A stretch of DNA of 57,133 nt from Minisyncoccota bacterium. GTDB lineage: Bacteria; Patescibacteriota; JACMRA01. Made by a program: the position numbers and the translations under genes. Every line of letters starts with the position of its first letter. Position 1 is the first letter of the stretch. This document shows, piece by piece, positions 25,604 through 32,874 of this stretch. The notes beneath the pieces were generated by a model, which did no database searches, was not told the DNA's origin, and worked only from the letters and a program-made list of their open reading frames with translations. The DNA is taken from positions 1 to 57,133 of the forward strand of contig JACMRA010000014.1 in NCBI GenBank assembly GCA_014376695.1. The letters run 5' to 3'.

Positions 25604-25861
25604 CTAGGAACTCATAAAAGGCTCCGATCTTTCATCGATTAGAGCTATATCCCCACCCCGAACAAACGACTGATTTTTGATTAACTTGCCGATGGCGTAT
25701 CGGAGAGCATCTAATTGGCTAAAATATGGATTTTCTAGCTGAATAATATTCAAAAAATTAACCGTCATCTCGTCCATTGGTAATCTCAAAAATTTAACCT
25801 TTGGGATTTGAACTGCTTTTTTGGTTGAGGGCTTTATTTTAGTTGTTGTTAGAACAGTCAT
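25604..25861 (-). CDS. Ribbon-helix-helix-like small DNA-binding protein, orphan
   Basis: From ATG 25861 (14 extra residues upstream lie in the promoter region) 85 residues are encoded: a basic tail (TTTKIKPSTKKAVQIPK), strand VKFLRLPMDEMTV, helix NFLNIIQLENPYF, and helix SQLDALRYAIGKLIKNQ. The order and the PYFSxLDALRYAIGK phrase match the protein at 31747-32037 (PFFSELDIVRFILGK), and the strand-helix-helix layout also matches the antitoxin at 14085-14342. No toxin gene is adjacent; the convergent neighbour is the large membrane protein. It has its own near-perfect promoter, so it may be an independent regulator. Confidence 0.65.
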   Translation of the reverse strand: MTVLTTTKIKPSTKKAVQIPKVKFLRLPMDEMTVNFLNIIQLENPYFSQLDALRYAIGKLIKNQSFVRGGDIALIDERSEPFMSS

Positions 25862-25894
25862 AAAAAAAACTATTTTGATATATTTTATACTTGT

Positions 25895-25923
25895 ATAATA
25901 CATTTAATGCTAAATAATGTCAA
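25895..25923 (-). promoter_or_regulatory. Promoter of the ribbon-helix-helix-like gene
   Basis: Minus strand TTGACA (25923-25918), 17-nt spacer, TATTAT (25900-25895), ATG at 25861. Confidence 0.7.
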
Positions 25924-25970
25924 ATCTCTACGGCCTGGACAAAAGGCTTTGATTAAATAATCATACTCCC

Positions 25971-26450
25971 ATGCCCCAAACCTTTCTCGCCAAGACCGAA
26001 CCTTCCAGCTTTTCGATTAGTGATTTTGTACGTGATCAAATTACTCCCTGGGACGGCGTTCACAATTATCAAGCCATTAATGTTATCAAAACTTGGAGCA
26101 TTGGAGATATCGTTCTAATCTATCACAGCGTCAAAGAAGCCCAAATCGTCGGTATTGCACAAGTTGTTACTCAACCGATTCCAAATCTTGGCGACCTCAG
26201 GCCTAGTGTAGTTGCTGATCTACGATTACTTCGGGTTTTGGAGCCTAGTGAATACGTAACTATCAAGCAAGTTAAGGCTAGCGGGTTATTTGACGACTGG
26301 TATCTTGTCAAGCAGAGTCGATTATCGGTTATGCCTGTGCCAGATAATTTTTTAACCTGGTTAGGCAATTTTTGGTTACCTGAGAGCTTGAGCTGCCTGC
26401 CAAAAATCACATCCGCCAGCGGATTGACAAATTCTCCAAAAACAAATTAG
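25971..26450 (+). CDS. EVE (PUA-like) domain protein
   Basis: EVE domains recognise modified bases in RNA or DNA. The 159-residue protein is a full single EVE domain: MPQTFLAKTEPSSFSISDF, WDGVHNYQAINVIKTWSIGD (the conserved WxGVRNYQAxN region), IVGIAQVV, WYLVKQSRLSVMPVPDNF. The usual Arg of VRN is His here. The base recognised cannot be told. It begins the run EVE, DsbA-like, FtsK and YkvA-like on the plus strand. Confidence 0.9.
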   Translation: MPQTFLAKTEPSSFSISDFVRDQITPWDGVHNYQAINVIKTWSIGDIVLIYHSVKEAQIVGIAQVVTQPIPNLGDLRPSVVADLRLLRVLEPSEYVTIKQVKASGLFDDWYLVKQSRLSVMPVPDNFLTWLGNFWLPESLSCLPKITSASGLTNSPKTN

Positions 26451-26499
26451 CTTGGTAATAACAATTCTCAAAATACAAATAATTTCTAAACTAAATTTT

Positions 26500-27240
26500 A
26501 TGGCCAATAATAACATCTACGAAACTTCACTATTCGACACAATCAAAGAATTCTCAGGTTTAATCGCAAAGCTTGTCTCAGGACTGGTTGTGCTTATTGT
26601 TATATTTCTTGGAGTTGGCTTGTATCAATCCTCCGTCAACGGTAGCTCATCTATCGGGGCAAACGATACAACTTGGGTACCAGATTACTCATTCAAGACT
26701 GGCAAAGCCGGTAGTAAAGTCCAATTCGTTTATTTTGTTGATTTTCAATGTAGCGCTTGCAAAGGCAATGATCCAGCCCTAATTGCGGTAATGGATAAGT
26801 ATAAGGATCGAGTCCAATTCGTGATTCGAAACTACCCACTGACAGATAGACATCCTTATGCTAGGGTCGCTGCGGAAGCAGGTATGGCAGTTAACAAACT
26901 TAACCCAGAAAAATTCCTTGACTTCAAAAAAGCAATACTAGCCCAACAAGAGGCCATGACTCCAACTCTTATCACCCAAATCGCCAAGCAAAACGTAACC
27001 AATGCAACCGAATACGACAAGGTCAGCGGAAGTATCGAAATAGAGAAGCAAGTCAAACGCGATCTGGCCTTTATCTCCTCGCGAAACCTTAAGCCATCCG
27101 CCTTTCAGGATCCATCCACTAAGCCAACCGGAACTCCAACCAATGTAATTCTTAAAGATGGTCAGGTCGACTCTTGGTGGATAGGCGGCCAAAGCCTAGA
27201 AGAACAAAGCAAACAGATTGACCTAGCTCTCGCCAAGTAG
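26500..27240 (+). CDS. Membrane-anchored DsbA-like thiol oxidoreductase
   Basis: From ATG 26500 (the upstream TTG extension has a poor context) 246 residues are encoded. A membrane helix at about 25-47 is followed by a thioredoxin-fold domain with the active site FQCSACKGND (CxxC) and a cis-Pro loop GTPTNVI. The helical insert between them is that of DsbA/BdbD-like proteins (KYKDRVQFVIRNYPLTDRHP). It would form or isomerise disulfides in exported proteins, such as the Cys-rich exported proteins in this window. FtsK follows after 4 nt. Confidence 0.92.
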   Translation: MANNNIYETSLFDTIKEFSGLIAKLVSGLVVLIVIFLGVGLYQSSVNGSSSIGANDTTWVPDYSFKTGKAGSKVQFVYFVDFQCSACKGNDPALIAVMDKYKDRVQFVIRNYPLTDRHPYARVAAEAGMAVNKLNPEKFLDFKKAILAQQEAMTPTLITQIAKQNVTNATEYDKVSGSIEIEKQVKRDLAFISSRNLKPSAFQDPSTKPTGTPTNVILKDGQVDSWWIGGQSLEEQSKQIDLALAK

Positions 27241-27244
27241 TTTT

Positions 27245-29638
27245 ATGTCCCTGCTAAACAGATTTAATCTCGGCACAGTCTCCGCGATGCTCCCGGAAGT
27301 CAAGATTTCGTTTCAACATCGACTTAATCTCTATATTTTGTTCACCTTTTCTGGGACGCTTCTGTTTATTTTTTCGCTTTTTGGCCTGGCTGGGCCGTTT
27401 GGGGATATTGTTGGTAATTTTTTTCGGACACTTTTTGGGCGAGGCTCAATATTAGTGGTTATCGGCTTTTTTGTCACCGGGCTTATCTTGATTCGTATCC
27501 AAACCAAAAAAACGGTCGGCAATATAGTCAGTGGTCAATTCTTATTATCGATCTTTTTGATATGGCTTAGTGTTCAAGGATTTTTGAGTATTGGTTTTGG
27601 GATTAGCAGTATCAAGGACATTGATTTGGTAGGTGGAGGCGGCTTAGTTGGTTATTTACTGTTTCCAATCTTACTCAGACCTCTCGGGTTTGGTGGGGCC
27701 ATAATTGTACTTTTGGCTATATTAATCTACGGCATTGTATTATTTACAGGCAAAACTATTGTCGAATGCCTCAACGTAATCAGTAAACTTGGTAGCCGGC
27801 CTGAACTAATTTGGGAATTAATTCCCGACGCTTTTGAGACTTTTCGGATGCCACAAGGTAAAGCCAATTACGCCGACTCCATAATTAAGGATCTCCATAA
27901 CAAGCAAGAACTCAGTCAAAAACCTAGTGAGACCGCGGACCAAGAGGATAACTCCACCCCAGAAAACTTTTGGGAGGCCATCGATAAATCTAACCAAGAA
28001 CCGACCCAAGCTTTTTCTGACGATATTCTAATCCAGGCAATTAACCCTACTCAAAAGTCCGTCGACCCAGAAATTGACACCCAAGTCGTTGACAGTATTC
28101 TAAGCAGTAAACATATAGCCAAAATTGCCAAAGCCCCAAAAGTCGCCAAAAGTAATTGGGCCCAAGACACAATTTTTAGGCGTACTGGGGACTGGCAAGA
28201 ACTCCCAATAAACATTTTTATCCCGTCCAACCAGCAAAAAGGGGTCGAACCAACCGAGGAGAACAAACGGATTATCGAATCCACTTTTAAGGCTTTTAAT
28301 ATAGTTGTGGACATCGGTAAAGCAATAACCGGGCCTACGGTTTCGCAGTATCAATTCCGCCCGCAAAGCGGAGTCAAACTCTCTCGGATTTCGGCGCTTC
28401 ACCAAGATCTTGCCCTGGCCCTATCAGCCAAAAGCCTCCGTATGCAAATGCCAATCCCGGGACAAAACTGGGCCAGCATCGAGATACCAAACCAATTCAA
28501 ACAAGAAGTTCGGGTTCGGGATATGATTGACACCACCGAATTTGATCACTACGACGACCCGCTCCCTATCCCTATCGGCAAGACCGTCAGTGGCGAGAAT
28601 CTATTTTATTCCCTGACCAAAGCGCCTCATTTGTTGGTGGCTGGTGCCACAGGATCCGGTAAATCTGTCTGGATCAATTCAATGCTGACTTCGCTGTTAT
28701 ATCGCTACTCGCCCAAGGATTTACAACTTATCTTAATCGATATGAAAATGGTAGAACTTAATCTATACGAAGGTATTCCGCATCTTTTGAGTCCCGTTAT
28801 CACCGAGTCCGAAAAAGCAATAAACGCCCTCAAATGGACTATCTTTGAGATGGATAGACGCTATCAACTCCTTCGCGGGCAAGGCAAACGTAATATCTTA
28901 GATTACAATAACTACGTCGAGAGTCAGAACTTTGGCTCCCCTGAGGGCCCATTAAATCTAATTCCGTACATTGTTCTTGTGATTGATGAACTTGCTGAAT
29001 TGATGATGCAAGCCAAAAATGAAGTCGAGCCAATTATCGCAAGGCTTACCGCCATGAGTCGAGCCGTCGGTATCCATCTCGTTCTTGGAACCCAAAGGCC
29101 CGATGTCAATATCGTGACCGGCCTTATCAAGACAAACGTACCAACAAGACTGTGCTTCGCGGTGGCCACCCAAATTGACAGTCGGGTAATATTGGATGCC
29201 AATGGTGGTGAAACACTACTCGGTCAAGGCGACGGACTGTTCAAATCCCCAAAAACCCTCCAACCAATCCGTTTTCAAGGAGCCAACACCGAAGAAATTG
29301 AGGTTCATCGCCTAGTCAAACAATTGATCGACCAAGGCAACCAAAAAGAAGGTTATAGTAATTTTGACCCCAATGTCACCGAACCGCCAGTTGGAACGAT
29401 CAACGTCCCTGGACTTAAGAAACCTACTACCAAGGACTTGGATGACGGAATAGCCCTCTACGAAGACGCCAAAAAATTGGTAGTTGACATGCAGATGTGC
29501 TCGGTCGGCATCCTGGCAGGGAACCTCGGAGTAGATAACAGAGTCGCCAAAAAAATCATCGATGAACTGTACGATAATGGCGTAGTAGGCCCAGAAATCC
29601 ACGGCACAAGTAGTCGAGAAGTCCTCCAATTCAACTAA
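27245..29638 (+). CDS. ftsK: FtsK/SpoIIIE-family DNA translocase
   Basis: Moves DNA at the division septum. The 797-residue protein has four to five membrane helices in the first 170 residues, an acidic linker (170-340), then the motor: VQ-free alpha part, Walker A GATGSGKS (467-474), Walker B LILIDMKMVEL (about 498) and VIDELAELM (about 579), TRLCFAVATQIDSRVILDAN, and a C-terminal gamma winged helix (about 745-797, GNLGVDNRVAKKIIDELYDN) for KOPS-type DNA reading. Length is typical for a short-linker FtsK. The DUF1232 gene starts 1 nt later. Confidence 0.95.
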   Translation: MSLLNRFNLGTVSAMLPEVKISFQHRLNLYILFTFSGTLLFIFSLFGLAGPFGDIVGNFFRTLFGRGSILVVIGFFVTGLILIRIQTKKTVGNIVSGQFLLSIFLIWLSVQGFLSIGFGISSIKDIDLVGGGGLVGYLLFPILLRPLGFGGAIIVLLAILIYGIVLFTGKTIVECLNVISKLGSRPELIWELIPDAFETFRMPQGKANYADSIIKDLHNKQELSQKPSETADQEDNSTPENFWEAIDKSNQEPTQAFSDDILIQAINPTQKSVDPEIDTQVVDSILSSKHIAKIAKAPKVAKSNWAQDTIFRRTGDWQELPINIFIPSNQQKGVEPTEENKRIIESTFKAFNIVVDIGKAITGPTVSQYQFRPQSGVKLSRISALHQDLALALSAKSLRMQMPIPGQNWASIEIPNQFKQEVRVRDMIDTTEFDHYDDPLPIPIGKTVSGENLFYSLTKAPHLLVAGATGSGKSVWINSMLTSLLYRYSPKDLQLILIDMKMVELNLYEGIPHLLSPVITESEKAINALKWTIFEMDRRYQLLRGQGKRNILDYNNYVESQNFGSPEGPLNLIPYIVLVIDELAELMMQAKNEVEPIIARLTAMSRAVGIHLVLGTQRPDVNIVTGLIKTNVPTRLCFAVATQIDSRVILDANGGETLLGQGDGLFKSPKTLQPIRFQGANTEEIEVHRLVKQLIDQGNQKEGYSNFDPNVTEPPVGTINVPGLKKPTTKDLDDGIALYEDAKKLVVDMQMCSVGILAGNLGVDNRVAKKIIDELYDNGVVGPEIHGTSSREVLQFN

Positions 29639-29639
29639 T

Positions 29640-30014
29640 ATGTTCAAAACTCTCATCAAAAAACTCCGTATCTTTGGCAACAATATTCAGATTCTTGTCT
29701 ACGCTTACCGCCAAAAAAACTGCCCGCTAATTGCTAAGCTGGTAATTGGTTTTACTCTGGTGTATTTCTTTAGCCCGATCGACCTTATCCCGGATGTTAT
29801 CCCCGTGGTTGGGATGCTTGATGATTTGGTTATTGTCCCGCTACTGGTCTGGATAGCTCTCAAATTGCTACCCGAAGATATCTTAGTAATCGCAAGGCAA
29901 CAAGCCAAAAACCACCCGATAATCCCAACCAAAAAAAGCGTATTTCTCTCAATTTTAATGGCGATTTTCTGGGGGTTGGTCTGCGTTTGGGTGATTAAGT
30001 TGATTTGGAAGTAG
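29640..30014 (+). CDS. DUF1232 (YkvA-like) membrane protein
   Basis: The 124-residue protein carries the DUF1232 signature (LVIGFTLVYFFSPIDLIPDV, IPVVGMLDDLVIVPLLVWIA) and a second membrane helix at its C-terminus (ILMAIFWGLVCVWVIKLI). The family is widespread and of unclear function, often in metal or stress contexts. It immediately follows ftsK, so it is the last gene of that transcript. Confidence 0.85.
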   Translation: MFKTLIKKLRIFGNNIQILVYAYRQKNCPLIAKLVIGFTLVYFFSPIDLIPDVIPVVGMLDDLVIVPLLVWIALKLLPEDILVIARQQAKNHPIIPTKKSVFLSILMAIFWGLVCVWVIKLIWK

Positions 30015-30047
30015 GGTTGAATCATTTTACCGTAGAGTGTGTCATCC

Positions 30048-30114
30048 CCACCTGGCCAGGTGTCATCCCGTGCTTGACCAATTGTCATCCCGTGCTTGAC
30101 ACGGGATCTAAGAA
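30048..30114. repeat. REP-like repeat cluster with hairpin
   Basis: TGTCATCCC(C/G)... units occur three times between 30039 and 30114 (TGTCATCCCCACC, TGTCATCCCGTGCTTGAC, TGTCATCCCGTGCTTGAC). The last forms the palindrome CCCGTG-CTTGA-CACGGG. This is the dispersed REP-like type that produces the spurious peptide CHPVLDTGS. The plus-strand open frame 30005-30229 across it is an artefact. An inverted partner lies at 31622-31649. The rest of 30115-30323 is AT-rich with no further feature seen. Confidence 0.75.
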
Positions 30115-30323
30115 AGTAGCCATTAGATTAAAAATCCCAAAAATACCTAAATTCAAAAAACTATGCTCAAGTCAATTAAAATACAGAATTTCAAAGCGAT
30201 TCAAAGCGATAAAATATAATTGCAATTAGTAATAATTCTAACTAAATTGTATTTTTTATTTTAAGCTAAGAATCTATTTTGTACGATTATAGTCAAGTTT
30301 ATAAGCTATCAGTAAAATATTTC

Positions 30324-30352
30324 TTGACAAAAACCGTTTTTTTTTTTACGAT
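30324..30352 (+). promoter_or_regulatory. Strong promoter of the 54-residue microprotein
   Basis: TTGACA (30324-30329), 17-nt spacer ending in 12 T, TACGAT (30347-30352). The leader then contains ATTAGC-ACTTCA-GCTAAT, a small hairpin at 30361-30378. Confidence 0.75.
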
Positions 30353-30401
30353 ACAAAGGTATTAGCACTTCAGCTAATGCAAATGCATACGGAGAAATCT
30401 A

Positions 30402-30566
30402 ATGATTCTTGAAAATAGCTACGATCCCGATGACAGCTCTTCTGACTCCTCTGATTCTTCCTCCGGTGATTCCTCTTCTGATGCAACGGCTACGGCTGAC
30501 GCAGCGGCTGACTGGACCGCCGCAGGTGGTAACGACTCTGCCCCAATGGCAGACGGATTAGACTAA
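30402..30566 (+). CDS. Ser/Asp-rich acidic microprotein
   Basis: ATG 30402 to TAA 30564-30566 gives 54 residues: MILENSYDPDDSSSDSSDSS, then SGDSSSDATATADAAADW and TAAGGNDSAPMADGLD. There is no Lys or Arg and about half of the residues are Ser, Asp or Ala. GGAG lies 7 nt before the ATG, a consensus promoter at 30324-30352 and a terminator at 30618-30646, so this is a complete, single-gene transcription unit, not a chance frame. GC content of the coding part is far higher than its AT-rich flanks. It is not exported by any visible signal. No family is known to me. Binding of Ca2+ or a cationic partner, or a role as an acid tag or DNA mimic, are only guesses. Confidence 0.75.
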   Translation: MILENSYDPDDSSSDSSDSSSGDSSSDATATADAAADWTAAGGNDSAPMADGLD

Positions 30567-30617
30567 AATCTGGTTCATAGGTAATTACCTAAATTTCTAA
30601 ATTCCATTATGTATCAA

Positions 30618-30646
30618 AGGGGTAGTTATATTAGCTACCTCTTTTT
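30618..30646 (+). terminator. Terminator of the microprotein unit
   Basis: AGGGGTAG pairs with CTACCTCT (8 bp, one G-U) around a TTATATTAG loop, followed by TTTTT. It separates the microprotein from the TraB-like gene. Confidence 0.75.
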
Positions 30647-30679
30647 GTGTGTAGATTTTATACTTCAATAAACACATCT

Positions 30680-31579
30680 ATGATAACAAATGCTGACTTC
30701 CTAAATAGAATCCTTGAGAAAGTTTTGACAGCCGCTGACTTAACTAGTCTTGGACTAAAATTATTCCCCGATAAAATACCCTCCAAACAAATTTTTAAGT
30801 CTGAGGAGAAAGAATTAGCGTATATCGGAGTCGCTCACAAAAAAGATCCAGAGTCTGACACTCTTACAATTATAAAAAGTGTATTAAATGATTTCACCCC
30901 CGATTTTATTTTTGTCGAGGGCTTCCAGAACATAAAAGTGGCCATTTCTGACCTAACGCGTATTTTGGATGAGAAAATACAAAAATATGGCGAAGAGGAA
31001 TACAAAAATCGAATGGTAAGAATGCACGGTGAAGCTATTTATCTAATTTTATATGCTCTGATTAATAAAATTGATCTAGATACTATTGAAGGGTCAAAAG
31101 AAGAAGAAACCCTTTATTTGTTTAGTTTCGGATATTCCTGCAATGAAATATTTCTCAAATACTGTCTAAGAACTCTTTCGAGTTTTCACCGAATATTAAC
31201 AACAGGGTATTGTACTGAAGTTAATTTCCAGAAACACCTCAAACCAACAATTGAATTGCTCCAGAAGTGCAAAATATTCAATGAATCCACGTTAGAATAT
31301 AGTAAATTTGTAGAGCTTTTCAAACAGTTTATAGGCGTTGACTTTGATGTTGCCGATAAAGTTTCATATCAATCATTCACCTCCGCGGTAATCGACATCC
31401 ATAGACCATCCATCCGTTTTAATCAGCAAAGTCAAAAATTGGCTGAATTGCGAGATAGGGTTGCAATTACCAAAATATATAACGCTCTAAAAACTCATAA
31501 CAAAGTATTGGTGGTTATGGGTGCTACTCATTTAGTTTTACAAGAAAAAGCTATTCAATTAATCTTTGATGATTTTTGA
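30680..31579 (+). CDS. TraB/ChaN-like protein, unknown role
   Basis: I use ATG 30680; an upstream GTG (30647) lies on the terminator. The 299-residue protein starts with MITNADFLNRILEKVLTAAD and then shows ELAYIGVAHKKDPESDTLTI and FTPDFIFVEGFQNIKVAI. Near the end it has ELRDRVAITKIYNALKTHNK and VLVVMGATHLVLQEKAIQLI. The pattern (G-x-x-H near the start, E-G after a strand, R-D and G-x-x-H at the end) is that of the TraB/PrgY/ChaN/EreA-type superfamily. Many of these are hydrolases or metal/haem-linked. The specific role is unknown. It lies in a segment bounded by inverted REP-like repeats. Confidence 0.6.
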   Translation: MITNADFLNRILEKVLTAADLTSLGLKLFPDKIPSKQIFKSEEKELAYIGVAHKKDPESDTLTIIKSVLNDFTPDFIFVEGFQNIKVAISDLTRILDEKIQKYGEEEYKNRMVRMHGEAIYLILYALINKIDLDTIEGSKEEETLYLFSFGYSCNEIFLKYCLRTLSSFHRILTTGYCTEVNFQKHLKPTIELLQKCKIFNESTLEYSKFVELFKQFIGVDFDVADKVSYQSFTSAVIDIHRPSIRFNQQSQKLAELRDRVAITKIYNALKTHNKVLVVMGATHLVLQEKAIQLIFDDF

Positions 31580-31621
31580 TGAAAACTCAACAATCAACTC
31601 AAGTCTATTCCCATCTTTCCT

Positions 31622-31649
31622 AGATCCCCCGTCAAGCGAGGGATGACAT
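31622..31649. repeat. Inverted partner of the REP-like repeat
   Basis: AGATCCCCCGTCAAGCGAGG GATGACAT is, reversed, TGTCATCCCTCGCTTGAC and GGGGGATCT, a diverged copy of the repeats at 30048-30114 in opposite orientation. Together they bracket 1.5 kb with the microprotein and the TraB-like gene. Confidence 0.7.
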
Positions 31650-31708
31650 TTCGGGGCGGGTTAAATTATTCGACGGGATTTCTTTGATACTCCACGACAC
31701 CACTAAAC

Positions 31709-31737
31709 TTGACAATTTCTGTCAAAAAATGTAATAT
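31709..31737 (+). promoter_or_regulatory. Promoter with internal dyad, leaderless
   Basis: TTGACA (31709-31714), 17-nt spacer, TAATAT (31732-31737), ATG 31747. The -35 is one arm of TTGACA-ATTTC-TGTCAA, a 17-bp perfect dyad at 31709-31725, a natural site for autoregulation by the small DNA-binding protein downstream. Confidence 0.75.
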
Positions 31738-31746
31738 ATATCGTAT

Positions 31747-32037
31747 ATGTCCATTCTTCTTAAAAATACTACAAAAAAAGTAACATCGGATAAATCAAAA
31801 AATCAATCCGTACCGAAGTATAAGCCCCGATATATACGGTTCCCCGTGGATGCAACCATCGACCAACTCTTCAGTCAGCTAAAAAGTGAGAATCCATTTT
31901 TTTCGGAATTGGATATAGTCCGCTTTATATTGGGCAAATTTGCAAGACAAAATGGGTATCAATTGGATGTTTCTACACCGGCCATACTTAAAACTGCAGA
32001 AAGTTACGAGCAAACATTTACAAAATCCACCCTCTAA
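31747..32037 (+). CDS. Ribbon-helix-helix-like small protein, orphan
   Basis: The 96-residue protein has a basic N-tail (KNTTKKVTSDKSKNQSVPKY), a strand KPRYIRFPVDATID, helix LFSQLKSENPFF, and helix SELDIVRFILGKFARQ, followed by an acidic tail. It is the closest relative of the protein at 25604-25861 and shares layout with the antitoxin at 14085-14342. Its promoter carries a dyad and gives a leaderless mRNA. There is no toxin downstream; the convergent recR ends in a 4-nt overlap. It may be an orphan antitoxin or a regulator. Confidence 0.65.
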   Translation: MSILLKNTTKKVTSDKSKNQSVPKYKPRYIRFPVDATIDQLFSQLKSENPFFSELDIVRFILGKFARQNGYQLDVSTPAILKTAESYEQTFTKSTL

Positions 32038-32672
32038 ACCACCTCAATATTCCTTCTATCCTCAATCGCTCTAATAATAGTAGCTTGATCCAAATTATCT
32101 GGGTTGTAATATAATGGGAGCCCTTCGGCAAGCTTGGTGATCAAAATTTTGGATTGCCAGTTCTTTTGCCTGATAAAGTCCTTGATATAAGCCATTGTAC
32201 TATCGGCCGAAAATCCAGCCTTAAAAAATATGATCAATTCGATGGTTTGATCTGGTTTGAGACTTGCTATTTTGTCTGGTAGTCGGAGTTGCAACAAGTC
32301 GAGAAGCTTGGTCTGCTGAACAAAAATATTATCAATCGGCGAGATTAATTTATTGAGAACGTGGTAGGTTCCGCTATAAACTTGAGTTTTTTCGATGTTG
32401 AGAACGTCGGTTGTTTTTTCTACTAGGCAGATTTGGTGCTTGTTTCTCGAATTACTAGAACAAATATTACACACGTCCCTATCGCAAAAAAATCCGCAAA
32501 TAGAACAAAATTTAATCACTTCTTTCATTGTTTGGACTTTTGCTATTAGTTCGTTGTAGTTATCTAGCTGTAGTTCCAAGAGATCCAAAGTAAGCTTTTG
32601 GCTACTTCGCTTCCCGAGTCCAGGAATTTTTTGGAAACTATCGATCACCTCGAGTATAATTGCTGGGAGCAT
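32034..32672 (-). CDS. recR: Recombination mediator RecR
   Basis: RecR works with RecO/RecF to load RecA on gapped DNA. The 212-residue protein has the HhH motif (IPGLGKRSSQKL, about 16-27), a C4 zinc finger (C56, C59, C68, C71 in CSICGFFCDRDVCNIC), and a Toprim domain (ICLVEKTTDVLNIEKT, YSGTYHVLNKLISP). The length is normal. A tRNA-Glu gene lies 16 nt upstream on the same strand. The gene ends in a 4-nt overlap with the convergent small DNA-binding gene. Confidence 0.93.
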   Translation of the reverse strand: MLPAIILEVIDSFQKIPGLGKRSSQKLTLDLLELQLDNYNELIAKVQTMKEVIKFCSICGFFCDRDVCNICSSNSRNKHQICLVEKTTDVLNIEKTQVYSGTYHVLNKLISPIDNIFVQQTKLLDLLQLRLPDKIASLKPDQTIELIIFFKAGFSADSTMAYIKDFIRQKNWQSKILITKLAEGLPLYYNPDNLDQATIIRAIEDRRNIEVV

Positions 32673-32688
32673 TGTTAAGAATTAAAAT

Positions 32689-32763
32689 TGGTAGCGATAC
32701 GGGGAATCGAACCCCGGTTACTAGAATGAGAATCTAGCGTCCTAACCATTAGACGACACCGCC
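32689..32763 (-). tRNA. tRNA-Glu (CTC), CCA encoded
   Basis: Minus strand cloverleaf: acceptor GGCGGTG/TATCGCT (three G-U), D-arm GTCTAATGGTTAGGAC, anticodon arm CTAGA-TTCTCAT-TCTAG with anticodon CTC, T-arm CGGGG-TTCGATT-CCCCG, discriminator A and an encoded CCA. It lies just upstream of recR on the same strand. Confidence 0.93.
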
Positions 32764-32814
32764 ATCAGTCAATACCTCTTAATTAAAACCAAAAACCAAA
32801 ACCTTGTCAATCGG

Positions 32815-32843
32815 TTGACATTTAAGACAACAAACAATATAAT
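32815..32843 (+). promoter_or_regulatory. Perfect consensus promoter
   Basis: TTGACA (32815-32820), 17-nt spacer, TATAAT (32838-32843); it precedes the SIMPL gene start at 32875 and shows that an upstream in-frame TTG cannot be the start. Confidence 0.85.
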
Positions 32844-32874
32844 AAACCCAAATCACAATCTTCGCCAGTCATAT

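Noticed and set aside
30005-30229. Open frame with CHPVLDTGS
   Set aside because: It is the translation of REP-like repeats; the same phrase is produced by such repeats in many genomes and it has no ribosome site.
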